A stretch of DNA of 64,000 nucleotides from Amborella trichopoda (GCF_000471905.2 NW_006495778.1:1099704-1163703); one strand, 5' to 3'. Counted from the first letter of the stretch, positions 22,523 to 33,611 are shown. Notes: generated from the sequence alone by a model not told the origin. Numbers and translations: made by a program.

Positions 22523-23390
22523 AGGTAAAATAGTCCTATAAAAAGAAGTTGGTGAAAACCGTCTCTACGGCGCCGCTTCCCAAGACCAAGTGAAAAACAG
22601 CAAAGGACGCTTGGATCAATAAACAGGTTGATGCAGCACTCTCCTCAACAGGCGGCTTCAATCCTCACTCAAAAGAAGAAAACCCCCGGTGACATAAAAC
22701 CAGGAACCAAAAAACATGAGCTTCAAGGAAAATATTCCGATAGTCTGAGTCCAATTGCAAAAAGACTTGAAAGACAGAAGACTCGCCAAGACAGCAAGAC
22801 AAGTCTCATGAGGAAGAACATTATTCTAATGAGGTCACAATTACACTCTAAGAAACAAACATTACAAAGGCAAGAAACTGATAAAGCAATGGGAGAACCT
22901 GCTAGAGACTTCAGCTCGCCTAGCCGACAGGCCCAGACCTTCGAGACCAACTAACACTACCCCTGATTGGACCCGGTAGTCGAGACTCAAAGTGGTACTC
23001 TAAATGTCAAAAGCAAACCTGGTGTAGCAGCAAACAGTGCCTACCAAAGCAAACTAATGACTCATACCAAATGGGAACAATGCCCTCCACTATGACAGTC
23101 AATTGCTAGATGGGCCCAATTCTGACTGACGAGGTCTGTATAAAATTCTCAGATTTAGAATCACAAACAGTCTACACAAGGGTGAGGACTTCGACAAGAT
23201 CCCTCCAAAAATTCTCTTCTCCCCCTAAAGTATCCACTGACAGACTGCGAACAATGCATCCCTATGTCTGAGCAGCCTAGTTACAACGTTACGTGAATCT
23301 CCTCGGCATTCACGTGGTCCTGTGGCTAGGAAGGAAAACAGTAAGAGCCGAAGGAAACTTTCTGAATGATTGTCCTTCTCACTTCATTTG

Positions 23391-23401
23391 ATGGGGTAAG
23401 C
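23391..23401 (+). other. E2 polypurine tract
   Basis: ATGGGGTAAGC lies immediately before the LTR start TGTTTGAACG at 23402, matching the E1 tract in place and sequence. Confidence 0.6.
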
Positions 23402-24620
23402 TGTTTGAACGTATTTTTCAGCATCTTGGTCCCTGGTAGGAAGCAAGTCAATAAAGCCTACAAAAAAGTGAAAATTCCCAATAGTCTCATAATGGCACTA
23501 GAATTGATCACGGTCGTCATCGGCACTATAAAAGACCACCTGTCAAGTTTCATCGATCAGATATGTCTAAAGCAGTGAACACAAGGAAAAAGTTTTCGCA
23601 AAAATGGCCTCTAGCCCCTTGAAACAGACCCTTCAACTGGAACTACATTTTTGGTGTCCCAAATCACTATGGGACCACTGCCATTAGTTCCGGCATGGTC
23701 GAAAACCCCTATAAAACTCCAAAACAAAGATATGAACAAAAACATTGAAACAAGAGGGGTCGCACATTATTCCCGTGTGGTCTCACTACACCGAAACACC
23801 ATTAAAGGTGGTTGTTTTTATAGTCACAGACAGTCATTTTCGAGGCCCGTAACTCACTCATTCTAAGTCATATCGCTCCCAATTTTGATGAGCGTATTCA
23901 TCACATCAAGACGAATAATTCAATATGTGGCATGCCCGAAACGATGTCCGAGCAAGGAGAAAAGCTAGAGAAAAGCGGCATGCCTCGCTCGATGGACCAA
24001 TCATGACGATCGCGCAACGAATCAACGCGAAACCAATTTCATCGTGTGCGTAAGGTCAAGGGCTATCATTGGTCCTAACCTCGTACGTGATGGACGACCA
24101 GATTTCATGCACAAAGATGATGAAGTAAGTAAAATTCTGGCCATCAGATTCTAGATTTCGACCAAAACTCAAAAGTTACGAAATCTTCGTTTGGGCTCCA
24201 AATCGTGTCCAGTTTGTTGCAAAGCAATCGTGACGACATGCTTAATGCACTACAATGAAAAAATTATAGAAAAACACCAAAGAACGAGCACACTATCGAT
24301 CTGAAGTTTGTAAGATTCAAACAAATTTCAAGTCTCTTAATCATGGCTCAAAAAATGATTCATGGCTCGAAGTTGGTATCAAAATGATCGTCATGTCGAG
24401 CCCTACAAGAAAATAATAATCTTTCGATCAAATGGGCAACAGAGTAACCCTGGGTCAGCCATGGAAGGTCACCCAAGTTCTCAGGCAGCAACAGGGACTG
24501 TTCTGAAATTCCATACATTGCTAGGCAGACGCAAAACAGTCATTTTGCACTCATTTTTAGAATTTCTTTTAATTCAATTAAATCTTAATTGATCAATCCA
24601 CCCATGGTTGGGCACAATTT

Positions 24621-24626
24621 TATATA
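24621..24626 (+). promoter_or_regulatory. LTR TATA-like site (E2 3' LTR)
   Basis: TATATA followed by GACAGGCACTGCCTCATTGT, the same downstream block as beside the E1 TATA box (357-364). Predicted core promoter of the LTR; not otherwise tested. Confidence 0.4.
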
Positions 24627-24774
24627 GACAGGCACTGCCTCATTGTAAACAAGACCCTCGGCCTTCAGTTGATTGCTCGAAGATTGCATAAAAATATCGA
24701 TTCCTTGCTTGAGCCTGTGAGTACGTCTTGGAGAGAGAAGAAAAGGGTTGGTACCCTTTGAGCATGCAATTATC

Positions 24775-24873
24775 TCTTTCCTCCCTCTCTCTCCTTCTTT
24801 TCTCTCTCTTTCCCTCTTTTCTCTCTTCTCTCTTTCTTTTTCTCTTTCTCCCTCTTCTCTCTCGTTCTCTCTT

Positions 24874-24921
<48 letters not shown>

Positions 24922-24935
24922 TTTCTTTATCTCTT
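24775..24935. repeat. (CT)n / CTTT microsatellite in E2 LTR
   Basis: Interrupted TCTC/TTTC tract, with its purest dinucleotide run near 24885-24912. It produces long low-complexity frames on both strands which are not genes. Confidence 0.95.
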
Positions 24936-24984
24936 TCTCCATCTTCACCTCTCATCGCTATCTCCATTTGTCCCCTTTTGATGC

Positions 24985-25960
24985 AACCGACGAGGCCTAG
25001 CGTCGGTTGGTATCCTCTCTCTCTGTCAGTCGGTGAGACTTAGTGCCGACTGACCTTTCTCTCTCTTCCTCTGTCAGTCAATGAGACTTAGCACCGACTG
25101 GTTTTTTCTCTCTTCCTCTATCAGTAGACGAGACCTCGTGCCGTCTGGTCTTCTCTCTCTTTCCATCTCTTCTCTCTCTTTCTCTCTCTCTCTTCTCTCT
25201 AGCCTTGTCTCTCTCTTTGCTCTATCTCTTTCTCCGTCTTCTCCTCTAATCTCTATCTCCATTTATCCCCTTCTGATGCAACCAGCGAGGCTCAGCACCG
25301 GTTGGTTTTCTCTCTCTTCCTCTGTCAGTCGATGAGACTTTGCACCGACTAGTTTTCTCTCTCTTCCTTCGTTAGTCGACGAGACCTAACGCCGAATGGT
25401 CTTCTCTCTCTTCCTCTTTCAGTCAATGAGACTTAGCGCTGACTGGGTTTCTCCTTCTTCCTTTCTCAATTGGCGAGACCTAGCACTGATTGGTTTTCTC
25501 TCTCTTCCTCTATCAGTTGGCGAGACCTAACGTCGACTGGGTTTCTCTCTCTTCCTCTGTCAGTCGGTGAGACCTAGCACCGACTGGATTTCTCTCTCTT
25601 CCTCTGTCAGTTAGTGAGACCTAATGTCGAATGGGTTTCTCTCTCTTCCTCTATCAGTCGGCAAGACCTAGTGCCAACTGGGTTTCTCTCTTCCTCTACC
25701 AGTCGGTGAGACTTAGCACCGATTGGATTTCTCTCTCTTCCTCTGTCAGTCGATGAGATCTAGCACCGACTATTTTTCTCTCTCTTTCTCTATCAGTCGG
25801 TGAGACCTCACACAATTTTTTTGACGAGACCTCGACCCGACTGGTTCTCTCTCTCTTCTTTTGTCAGTTGGCAAGACTTAGCGCCGACAGCTTCCTCCCT
25901 CTCTCATCTCCTGAAACAGTTGGCAATGTCTAGCGCTGACTGCATCTTCCCTCTTTTCTT
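24985..25960. repeat. 47-bp LTR minisatellite, about 21 copies
   Basis: Unit CTGTCAGTCGGTGAGACCTA, then GCACCGACTGGATTTCTCTC, then TCTTCCT. Reverse complement of the array at 15790-16400, but with roughly twice the copy number. Confidence 0.93.
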
Positions 25961-26692
25961 CTCCCTCCTCTCCTCCTTCTTCTCTCTCCTTCTGTCTATT
26001 CCCTTCTTCTCTTCAAACCATTCCTCTGCTACTCTTGCATTAGACTATGAGGGATTGAGGTTAGCATCTCATGGCAAGCCTGTCGTCTAGCCATATTGTT
26101 GTTGCGACAGAATCATTTGGCCCGCTTTACTGCCACGACAGACCGACCATCATACTTAGCTGGTAGATATTGATAATAACGTCTAGTGGTGATCCCGTGA
26201 GCTGGTCTTCGTTACCAAGCCCGTTTGGCTACCATGTTAGGCCAATTATCAACCAGCCTAGTCACTGTTGTGATCCTCACACTTGGTCGTCTTGCTTTGT
26301 TCTTTTTGAATGTGCATGCTTGTGTACGCTCATCAGAGAGAAAAAGGGTGAGGTCTAACCCACCTGTCTCATAACCTTTGCCATATACGTGTGTGATTGC
26401 AAAAACGAAGAAAATAAAAAGAATATGAGCCAAGGAAGGTGATTCCGAACCAGTTTAATTACTGGGGGGGGCTTTCTTCGTGATCTAAGCAGGCGCCCGC
26501 TCGATTCAGCCCAAGTAAGTCCCGAACCCACCTTTAAAATTCCTCTCTCACCGGTTGGTAACACCTGCCCCCATTTTCTAACGAGGTTCCCGAGAGAGCG
26601 ATCTCATAAACGTCTCAGATCTCCCTCGAAACCCGAGAAGCATGCCGCTCAATCCTCCAGGATCCGGAGGGTGAGATCGCGGTACCTAACCA

Positions 26693-27180
26693 CTAGAACC
26701 TAGACTAGATAGGTACGAGTCTCGGCTCGGACCAAGAGTGGGCCTAAGTTCGGATTGGGGTGTGAACCTGGTTCGGACCTAGACTAAGCTGGGTACAAGC
26801 CTACACTTAGACCTAGAGGGTTGTGATAATCAGACCGAGTATGGACTCGGACTGGATCAAAGTTGAGCTAGGCACGATCCCTTGGCTCGGACCAAAATAG
26901 GGTCTAGGTTCAGATCTGGGTGTGAACCTGGTTTGGACCTGGGCTATGCTGGGTATAAGCCAGTACCTGGACCCAGAGAGTTTTGATGATCAAACCAGGT
27001 ATGGACCTGGATTAGATCAAAGATGAACTAGGAATGAGCCTTGGCTCGGACTAAGAGGGGAGCTAGGTTCAGACCAAGGTATGAACCTAGTTCGGACCTG
27101 AGCTAGGCTAGGTACAAGCTTAGACTTGATCCCAGAGGGTTCAGCTCGGACTAAAGCGGGTCCGGACTGAGATTTAATAT
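26693..27180. repeat. 160-bp tandem repeat, three units
   Basis: The block GGCTCGGACCAA recurs at 26724, 26884 and 27043 (spacing 160 and 159) with about 80% similar sequence between, including GAACCTGGTTCGGACCT and GATCAAAG markers. A fourth partial GCTCGGACTAAAG is at 27144. It abuts the end of E2, so E2 probably inserted into this array. The array may belong to the leader or internal region of E3. Confidence 0.8.
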
Positions 27181-27723
27181 TAACCAACAGAAATAAGCAA
27201 GCATAACACACGAAAAATTTTGACCTAGATTATAGGTAGGCTTAGCTTGAGAGTGGGTTTCTAACTATTGAAAATGCGGCTAGGCTGATATAGGTCCCCA
27301 CATAGGTCCTGGCCTCATGTTATAGGATGTTCACCAGGTCCTACTATATGCGGAGTTGCTTTGAGGTAAAGGATTACGGAGGGGTGCTCACAGTTAAAGT
27401 TATGCGAATCTCAACCGCCTCGACTCTCAAAGCTAGGTTCCCCTCAGGCCGTTAACACGGATTTTAGGGGTTTTCACAATATTTGTTTGTTGGTTTCTCT
27501 GGCATTCCAAGTCCGGTGTGTGCTGGAGTGTGTAAAGAAGCACGCAAGAAAAAATAAAGTGGCAAGCAAGCAGGCACACAATGCAATGAAGAAATAAAGC
27601 GAGCTCTTGGCACTCGTCGTGCCTAGCGATGTGCGCTTCGAGGCGAAGCTCGCTCGAAGTACAATATAGATGGAGGGGTAAGCAACCCTCAATGAATTGT
27701 CATTATTTTTAAATTTTTTTTAT

Positions 27724-27808
27724 CTTTTTAACTTTGATGAAACATAGTTAAACTAAGCATGGTGGAAGACATTGCTTAGTTTAACTGTGTTTCATCAAAG
27801 TTAAAAAG
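27724..27808. repeat. Near-perfect 36-bp hairpin
   Basis: Arms 27724-27759 and 27773-27808 are reverse complements with one mismatch, separated by a 13-base loop (TGGTGGAAGACAT). Arm core: CTTTGATGAAACATAGTTAA. A partial third copy of the arm (CTTGATGAAATAAGG) lies at about 27894. Such an inverted repeat could fold in RNA, but it could simply be an inverted duplication. Confidence 0.95.
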
Positions 27809-28238
27809 ACACTAGTAGTGTCGCCCTTACAGGATGGGTGACACTGCTAGTGTCGCCAAAAAAACATTTATTTTTTTATTTTTATTTTGTTAACCTTGAT
27901 GAAATAAGGCTACAAAAAAATTTTAGAAGCAGGAAAATTAACATTTCTAGTGAAACAAATTAAAACAGAGTAAAGCAGAACAGTGTAGATAGAACATACA
28001 TGTATTAAGTAAAATATTTTTTTTGTATTTTTTAAAAATTTTCTTTTGATCTGAAATTTTTTGAGAAGTCATAAGAGAGTCCCTGGAAAAAAACTGCAAA
28101 TTTTTAGAAAAAACAAGTTTCGCAGCACCAAAACCCTAGGTCCTGGTCACAGCTGACTTTTGGGACCTTTTGTGACTGAAATTAGTGAAAAATAGTGAAT
28201 AAAAATTGTATTTTGGTGCTTGGATCAAGCTCGAAATG

Positions 28239-28255
28239 CCCCACAGTGGGCGCCA
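28239..28255 (-). other. E3 primer-binding site
   Basis: Minus strand reads TGGCGCCCACTGTGGGG, three bases after the LTR end CGTAAACA. This is a primer-site form seen often in plant gypsy elements. I do not assign the tRNA with confidence. Confidence 0.65.
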
Positions 28256-28258
28256 AAC

Positions 28259-29375
28259 TGTTTACGATGAAAATCTGACAGATTTTCTGACGAATATCTC
28301 TCGGATCTTGACACCTTAAATTGATGAAAAATATGTGGTAGAGAAAGTGGGACAAATCGAATTCAGATCTGAGGCCAGATGTGCCCGGAAACGAGCAGAT
28401 CCACTCTCAGATCTGTGGCAGAGCCAGCATGTTCCAAAACATTAAAAACACGATTTTAAAGCAAATTAACATATCAAAATAAAATAAAATAGAATCAAAC
28501 AATAATGAGAAAAAGAAAGAAAGAGTTAAAGAACGATACCGGATAGGACCGGATGGCTCTGGACTCCCGAGCCTTCGAGGGCTCGCCCGTATCAGAACCA
28601 GTGTCCTCTTTGCCTCTCTGATTCGGATGTTGACCAGCAGATCTCTGGTTTCAAAGGGTTGTTGTGCCCTAATGATGGTTTAAGACTAGGGTTGTTGTGC
28701 CCTAGAGATCTAAGGTTTTCAGCCTTAAGGTTAGGGTTAGGGCTTTCTCAGCTAACTCTTTTCTCAAGCAGTGGTCTCTCTAGGGTTTCAATCCTTTTTT
28801 AGGGTTTCAATCCTCCTCCCCTCAAATGGCCATGAAAAGGAGATTTTATAAGGGCCACAGATCTGTTGGAAAGGATATCCTTCCATAACCAACAGATCCC
28901 CAGCCAAAAATGCCAATTTTGGGGGTACGGATCTGGTCGACACGCCTAGTGTCGCCCAAATAAATTTGGTAAAAATCATCAAAAATGGTAATAAATCAAC
29001 ACAAGAAGGAAATTTTCACTTTGGGCCAAAAAGGGGTTGGGCGACACCACTCGTGTCGCCCAGTCTGGCCCAAACCAAAAGTTGTCCAAACTGATGTTTT
29101 TCACTTCAGGTATGTTCCTCAACCTCTTGTGAAGCTCTTAGAGAAAATTTGGATCAAAAATAATTTTTTTACTATTTTTAATGATTTTTTGGTAAAACAT
29201 GGTGTCTACAGGACTCTGAGTCAAAACAATATTTCTGTAGGGTTCTGGGCGGGCAAACTTGTTCTGGGTCACAGGGTAGGTTGTGTGAACTATGGATTTG
29301 GGTTTACTAAGATAGTGTGGTCCTAAGGGTTCAGGAAACCACAAAATTTGCCAAATTTAAAATGGAGTATCTACA
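28259..29375 (-). repeat. E3 5' LTR
   Basis: Plus strand starts TGTTTACGATGAAAATC beside the primer site. The outer end is placed at ATCTACA (29375), so on the minus strand it starts TGTAGATACTCC. An alternative outer end is GTGTCTACA at 29210. No partner LTR is in the window. It contains palindromic GTGTCGCCC motifs (28941-28955, 29039-29061). Confidence 0.55.
28842..28851 (-). promoter_or_regulatory. Possible LTR TATA box (E3)
   Basis: Minus strand TTATAAAATC in the middle of the LTR, preceded by GTGGCCC. A plausible core promoter by position only. Confidence 0.3.
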
Positions 29376-29647
29376 ATAAGGAGAAGCTCGGATGGCAATT
29401 TACTTATTGTATGGAAGCAAATTGTTTACTACTGCGAGAGATATAGGAAAATCTTTTGGATTGGCAAGAGAATTTTGGAAGGGTAGAATGCGACTTTGCT
29501 TTTACTATGTGAACTCCATCCAATCAGTCCATCATAATAATAAAAAAAGATGGCAATGTTTATTAATTAATGATGAAGAAACTTATGATCTTTTTCATTG
29601 TGAAGGTATTTTTATTTGACATTCAAACTGGCCCTTTATTACTTGTT
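29376..29647 (+). other. Unrecognised sequence with a 75-codon frame
   Basis: Frame at 29392-29619 (basic, Lys/Trp/Tyr rich, with GLAREFWKGRMRLCFYYVNS). No family recognised and no neighbouring coding support. It could be a relic of a transposase or chance. Left neighbour is the E3 LTR, right neighbour a MITE. Confidence 0.2.
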
Positions 29648-30041
29648 GGAAAAAGTTTATATAAGGATGCAACCTTATAATGTAGAGCAACGGATGCACC
29701 TCAAAAATCCATCGGAAAAGGTAATTTTAATGTTGAAAAACCCTTTGATTGATCATCTCGACATCGAGATGTATGACCATGAAAAATAAAAAGATTTTAA
29801 GTCTCAGAAATAGTGCATTTTACAACATATTATGTACACTGTCCATTTTCAAGATTTTCATGTCTCTACAGATCTACTTGATTTTAACCATTTTTTAAAT
29901 TTAAAATTTCATAATTAAATATAAAAATAGATTTTGAGATAATCCTAAGAACATTTTACATCAAAATTATATACCATGATAAAATTTGAACGTGCACTTT
30001 ACCTCTACAACTACGGATGCATCCGTATACCAACTGCACCC
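29648..30041. mobile_element. MITE copy A (GGAAAAAGTTTATATAAGG family)
   Basis: Left terminus GGAAAAAGTTTATATAAGG, then CACCTCAAAAATCCATCG and the ATCATCTCGACATCGAGATG block, shared with copy B at 35080. The right terminus is degenerate; flanks TTATTACTT and TTATTATTT could be a decayed 9-bp duplication. No coding capacity. Flank lengths and termini suggest a Mutator-like MITE, which is an inference. Confidence 0.6.
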
Positions 30042-30694
30042 TTATTATTTATGTATATATTATATATAGAATATTGTATGAATGTCTGGCTGTACTAGGT
30101 TTTTGGGTGAAAAACTAGACTAGACACGTGAGATACCTACTAGACACGACACCCATGTCGGTGTCTATGTAATATTGCCATAAGGTCACGTTAGATTTTG
30201 GCTCCGCAGTTATCGTCTCCCTCTGAGAATGCTACAAAAGTTGGATCTAACAATTTATGATCTCAAGCACTAAAATGTGCACTAAAACCATTACGAAGAG
30301 AAATATGACTCCACATACATAGACTAGAGAAACTGTACACGAATCCACAAAAATATGCACCTAAGATCGCATAAGAATCAACAAACATATACACCTAAGA
30401 TTGCATAATAATCAAGAGCTTTTCATTGTTCGGGAAGAGTTCCAAGCATTCAAACTTCACTAATTTTATTTACACCTCTATATTGATTTTTTGAAAGATG
30501 ATATTCCTTCTCGTGGTTGATCCATGCTTATTTTTCGCACCAGGCCTACCTTTATTTCTTTTTCAAAAGAAGAATAAGTTAAAGTAAGTGCAATTCAGGC
30601 GAAATAAGCAACTTGATGAGAGACGTTGGGAATGAAATTTTGGATGGAACAAGCCCTGAGCAATTTGATACTACACAAGCCGGCCCTGGCAAAT
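30042..30694. other. Intergenic sequence, nothing recognised
   Basis: AT-rich unique-looking sequence with short duplications (CACCTAAGATCGCATAAGAATCAA recurs at about 30358 and 30391 with changes). No gene, domain or element ends seen. Confidence 0.5.
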
Positions 30695-32396
30695 GGGTCG
30701 TTTGGATATTTGGAAATACATTTTCAAAAATGTATTTTCGTGGAAATGGCACATTTCTAGAGTTTGGATCGAAATTTTGGGACTAGCAAGTAATTCTTGC
30801 CACGATTTTTTTCCTCATTTCAAGCAAAAAATAAGAAAGTCTGTATCATTGTTTTTACCCTTCGAAATTGATTTCCAGCTACATTTCCTTGTTACAAAGA
30901 CATCCACTGTATAAAATACAATTAATTCCATAAAAACACCCCCGTGAGTCAAAGAGAGAAAGTATCTCAAATTTTAAGTTTTAGAGAGAGCAAGTATTTT
31001 ATAATTTTAGTGATAGACACTATTCTAATTTTGGATAGGGAAACTATTGGAAACTTTAGAGAGAGAAATTACCGCAAAGTTTTTATTAAGAGACTATTTC
31101 AACTTTTAAGTTTTAGAGAGAGAAAATATTTTAAAATTTTAGAGACAGAAACTATATCAAATTTTAGAGAGATCGGTATCTAAAAAAAACTAGAGAGAGA
31201 AACTATGTCAAAAATTTTAGAGAGAAACTATCTCAAATTTTAAGTTCTAGAGAGAAAAAGTACTTGAAATTTTTTAAAGAGAGAAACTAACTCAAATTTT
31301 AAGCTTTTTAAAGAGAAAGTACTTGAAAATTCTTCGAGAGAGAAACTGTATCAAATTTTAAGCTTTAGAGAGAGAAAGTACTAAAATAATTTAGAGAGAG
31401 AAACTATCTCAAAAATTTTAGAAAGAGAAACTATCTCAAATTTTAAGTTTTAGAGAGATAAATTATCTTACAATTTTAGAGAGAAACTACACCGAATTTT
31501 AGAGAGAGAGAAACTATCTCAAATTTTAAGTTTTAGAAAGAGCAAGTTCTTGAATTTTTTGAGAGAGAAAATATCTCAAAACTTTTAGAGAAACTATATC
31601 AAATTTTAGAGAGAGAGAGAGAAAAAAAAAAAACCATATCGAATTTTATGTTTTAGAGAGAGATTATTTGAAAACATTTAGAGAGAGAAACTGTCTCTAA
31701 ATTTTAGAGCGAGAAAGTATGTAAATTTTTAAGTTTTATAGAGAAGAAGTATCTTAAAAATTTTAGAGAGAGAAACTATCTCACATTTTATGTTAGAGAG
31801 AAAAATATATTGAAATGTTTTTTTGAACATGTAAAGTATCTTAAAATATTAGAGAAACAAACTATATCAAATTTTAGAGAGAGAGAGTACTTTAAATGTT
31901 TAGGGAGAGAAATTATCTCAAATTTTAAGTTTAAGAGAGAGGAAGTGTTTGAAAATTTTTAGAGGAAACTATCTCAAATTTTAAGTTTTAAAGAGAGAAA
32001 TTATCTCAAATTTGAAGTTTAAGAGAGAGAAAGTGTTTGAAAATTTTTAGAGAGAAACTATCTCAAAATTTAAGTTTTCGAGAGATAAAATATCTTAAAT
32101 TTTTAGAGAGAGAAACTATATCAAATTTTAGAGAGAGAAAGTACTTGAAAATTTTTAGAGAGAAATTATCTCAAATATTTAGAGAGATAAACTATCTCAA
32201 ATTTAACAAAACAAAGACGTTATAATGAATAATACAATAAAAATATTTAAAGAAATTAAAAAAAAATGAAAATGTTATGCATCCATGTAACATCCAAACA
32301 ATCAAAATCTATTCCAGAGGAAATACTTTTCTCGAAATACATTTCAAATGAAATAAATTTTTTTAGGTATTCTATTTCCATGGATTCAAACGGCCC
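30695..32396. mobile_element. Non-autonomous DNA element with internal AGAGAGAAACT array
   Basis: Terminal inverted repeats: left GGGTCGTTTGGATATTTGG, right (reversed) GGGCCGTTTGAATCCATGG, continuing with AAATAC/AAATAG for about 30 bases. The interior has no transposase. It is mostly a tandem array of AGAGAGAAACTATCTCAAAT followed by TTTAAGTTTT. No matching target duplication found, so the superfamily is open (PIF/Harbinger or hAT style ends). A related right end (GGATCCAAATGGCCCC) at 32804-32819 suggests a second decayed copy beside it. Confidence 0.6.
30950..32205. repeat. AGAGAGAAACTATCTCAAATTTTA degenerate array
   Basis: Roughly 25-30-base units in two alternating types, one with AACTATCTCAAATTTTAAG and one with AAAGTACTTGAAAATTTT, each beginning TTTTAGAGAGAG. 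Over forty units. Short frames here are repeat artefacts. Confidence 0.9.
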
Positions 32397-32564
32397 GTAG
32401 TGTGTGAATGTAGATGAAATCAAGAATGTGCATTATGCATAGGTAATCTATTTCCATGGATAGGAAAAGGGCTAGGGTCGTGGTGGTAGCATCCCAACAC
32501 CCAGTTACCACATAGTGGTATCTATTCCTACTGCTGACACCCCCAATTAACACTTTACAAAATG

Positions 32565-32760
32565 TAACTATCCCAATCTATTGAAAAAAACAAGTAGGGG
32601 CCCTATCTTTCCCACTTAATTACCTTCAAATTCAAAATGTAACTCTCCTTATCTATTGAAAAAACAGGTGGGCCTATCTATTCAAATTCAAAATGTAACT
32701 CTCCCTATCTATTGAAAAAACAGGTGGGCCTATCTATTAAAAAAATAGGCAGGGGCCTAT
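32565..32760. repeat. About 60-bp repeat, three units
   Basis: AAAATGTAACTCTCCCTATC followed by TATTGAAAAAACAGGTGGGC recurs three times with differing spacers (first unit reads ATGTAACTATCCCAATC). Confidence 0.75.
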
Positions 32761-32904
32761 CTTTCCCACTGAATTGCCCAACAAAATAAAATTATATTTC
32801 TACGGATCCAAATGGCCCCTTGTGGTACTCCTCGCTTCTTCTTCTTTTATCAAAATGAGGAGTGCCACAATGATAGCCAGGATTTTATTTTTACATGGTT
32901 GAAG

Positions 32905-33030
32905 TTAACATTATCATCATGATGATCAACATCATCATTTGAGCCGTATCCTAACTATTTGGGGTGGGCTACATGAATATTATTTCGTCATCCTGCTCTG
33001 TCAGGATCACACTCCTAGTCATAAGTTACT
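32905..33030 (-). mobile_element. Possible SINE 3' end
   Basis: Minus strand contains TTCATGTAGCCCACCCCAAA, then TAGTTAGGATACGGCTCAAA, then a trinucleotide-rich tail (ATGATGATG...ATCATCATGATGAT). A near-identical block (GACCCCAA-TAGTTGGGATAAGGCTT plus a TTG tail) is widespread in plant SINEs. A 5' promoter part was not identified, so this may be a truncated copy. Confidence 0.35.
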
Positions 33031-33611
33031 ATATTTCTTTTCACTACTTTCATGTGTCTTTTTTAGCATTTTTTTTGCCTTTTCTAGAGACCAGATTAAC
33101 ATTAAAAGGGAAAAAAAAGAAAAAGAAAAAGGGAAAAGGAAAAGGTTCATCCAAATCAAGGTTTATAAATTCGGCCATCCGGATTGAAATCGCCCGATCC
33201 AATTCAAGAATCATTAACACGGTTTCGGATCCCTCAATATATCGGGATCTGGACTCCTTCATCCTTGAACTAGCAGGCTCTCTGACATAACCGGCTGATC
33301 ATATAAAGAACCGGTCAAGTAGAATCGGTTTAAACAATTTTTTTTTTGGAATTGCATAATTATAATTTTTACAAAAACAAAAACAAGGGTGGCCCACCCC
33401 ACCCTTTTGGGAAGTAATGTGTTCAAAAACCTACACAAGCCACATGCCCCAACTTTTTAACAATTTGCATATGCATGTGTGGCTGGTGCTCACACTACTA
33501 TGCATGGCTAAGGCTTTTATAAAGCTTTGCTGTCATTAACTCCCCGTTGTGGGACTTTTTTCTCTGCAACTAAGTGCAATAGCATAGCTCGCAAGCTTGC
33601 CTTTAAATAAA
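33031..33611. other. Intergenic sequence, nothing recognised
   Basis: Contains an A/G-rich run (33100-33145) and a (T)9 run (33340); no gene or element ends. The block CTCGCAAGCTTG at 33588-33599 recurs at 34046, on the other side of the next element. Confidence 0.5.

Larger units (their letters stand above)
17278..23390 (+). other. E2 3' UTR
   Basis: Block order mirrors E1: 17278-17720 pairs with 6990-6550, 17700-18060 with 6540-6150, 18100-18680 with 6120-5540, 18690-18930 with 5500-5130, 18940-19430 with 5100-4730, 19440-21840 with 4720-4150 (hugely expanded), 21840-22150 with 4140-3880, 22270-22590 with 3760-3390, and 22900-23390 with 2045-1670. The stretch 22640-22880 has no E1 partner and stands where E1 has its two minisatellites. 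No gene recognised; 17360-19430 holds only this UTR. Confidence 0.75.
17278..26692 (+). mobile_element. E2: second copy of the E1 family, plus strand, right part only
   Basis: Inverted homologue of E1 positions 6990 down to 1 plus the outer LTR part. Contents: 3' UTR (17278-23390), polypurine tract (23391-23401) and 3' LTR (23402-26692). It starts exactly where the E1 5' LTR ends, so the simplest reading is that E1 inserted into the E2 3' UTR and the rest of E2 (gag-pol, 5' LTR) lies left of the window. A fossil; no coding domain of it is present here. The 3' UTR tandem arrays differ strongly from those of E1. Confidence 0.8.
23402..26692 (+). repeat. E2 3' LTR
   Basis: Starts TGTTTGAACGTATTTTTCAG and ends GCGGTACCTAACCA, so it has TG...CA ends. 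Inside: the region homologous to 240-1665, a TATA-like site (about 24621), a (CT)n tract (24775-24935), the 47-bp array (24985-25960) and the outer part homologous to 15084-15720. At 3.3 kb it is longer than the E1 5' LTR, mainly through array expansion. Bases 26693-26697 (CTAGA) are the predicted target duplication. Confidence 0.8.
26693..29375 (-). mobile_element. E3: third gypsy element, 5' end only, minus strand
   Basis: A 5' LTR (28259-29375), a primer site (28239-28255) and leader sequence are visible on the minus strand. No gag or pol is seen before E2 interrupts at 26692; the remainder may lie left of E2. The TGGCGCCCACTGTGGGG primer site is common in plant gypsy elements, so the superfamily is an inference. 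The stretch 27181-27723 and 27810-28238 holds no recognised gene. A fossil fragment. Confidence 0.55.

Noticed and set aside
24640-25335. Ser/Leu-rich or Arg/Glu-rich frames of 60-100 codons.
   Set aside because: Translation of (CT)n microsatellite and the 47-bp array.
27474-27692. 72-codon minus frame with a hydrophobic stretch (FFIALCACLLATLFFLACFF).
   Set aside because: No start context, homology or neighbour support; it lies in a retrotransposon leader.
30944-32225. Two frames with repeated FRERKYLKI-type peptide.
   Set aside because: Translation of the AGAGAGAAACT array.
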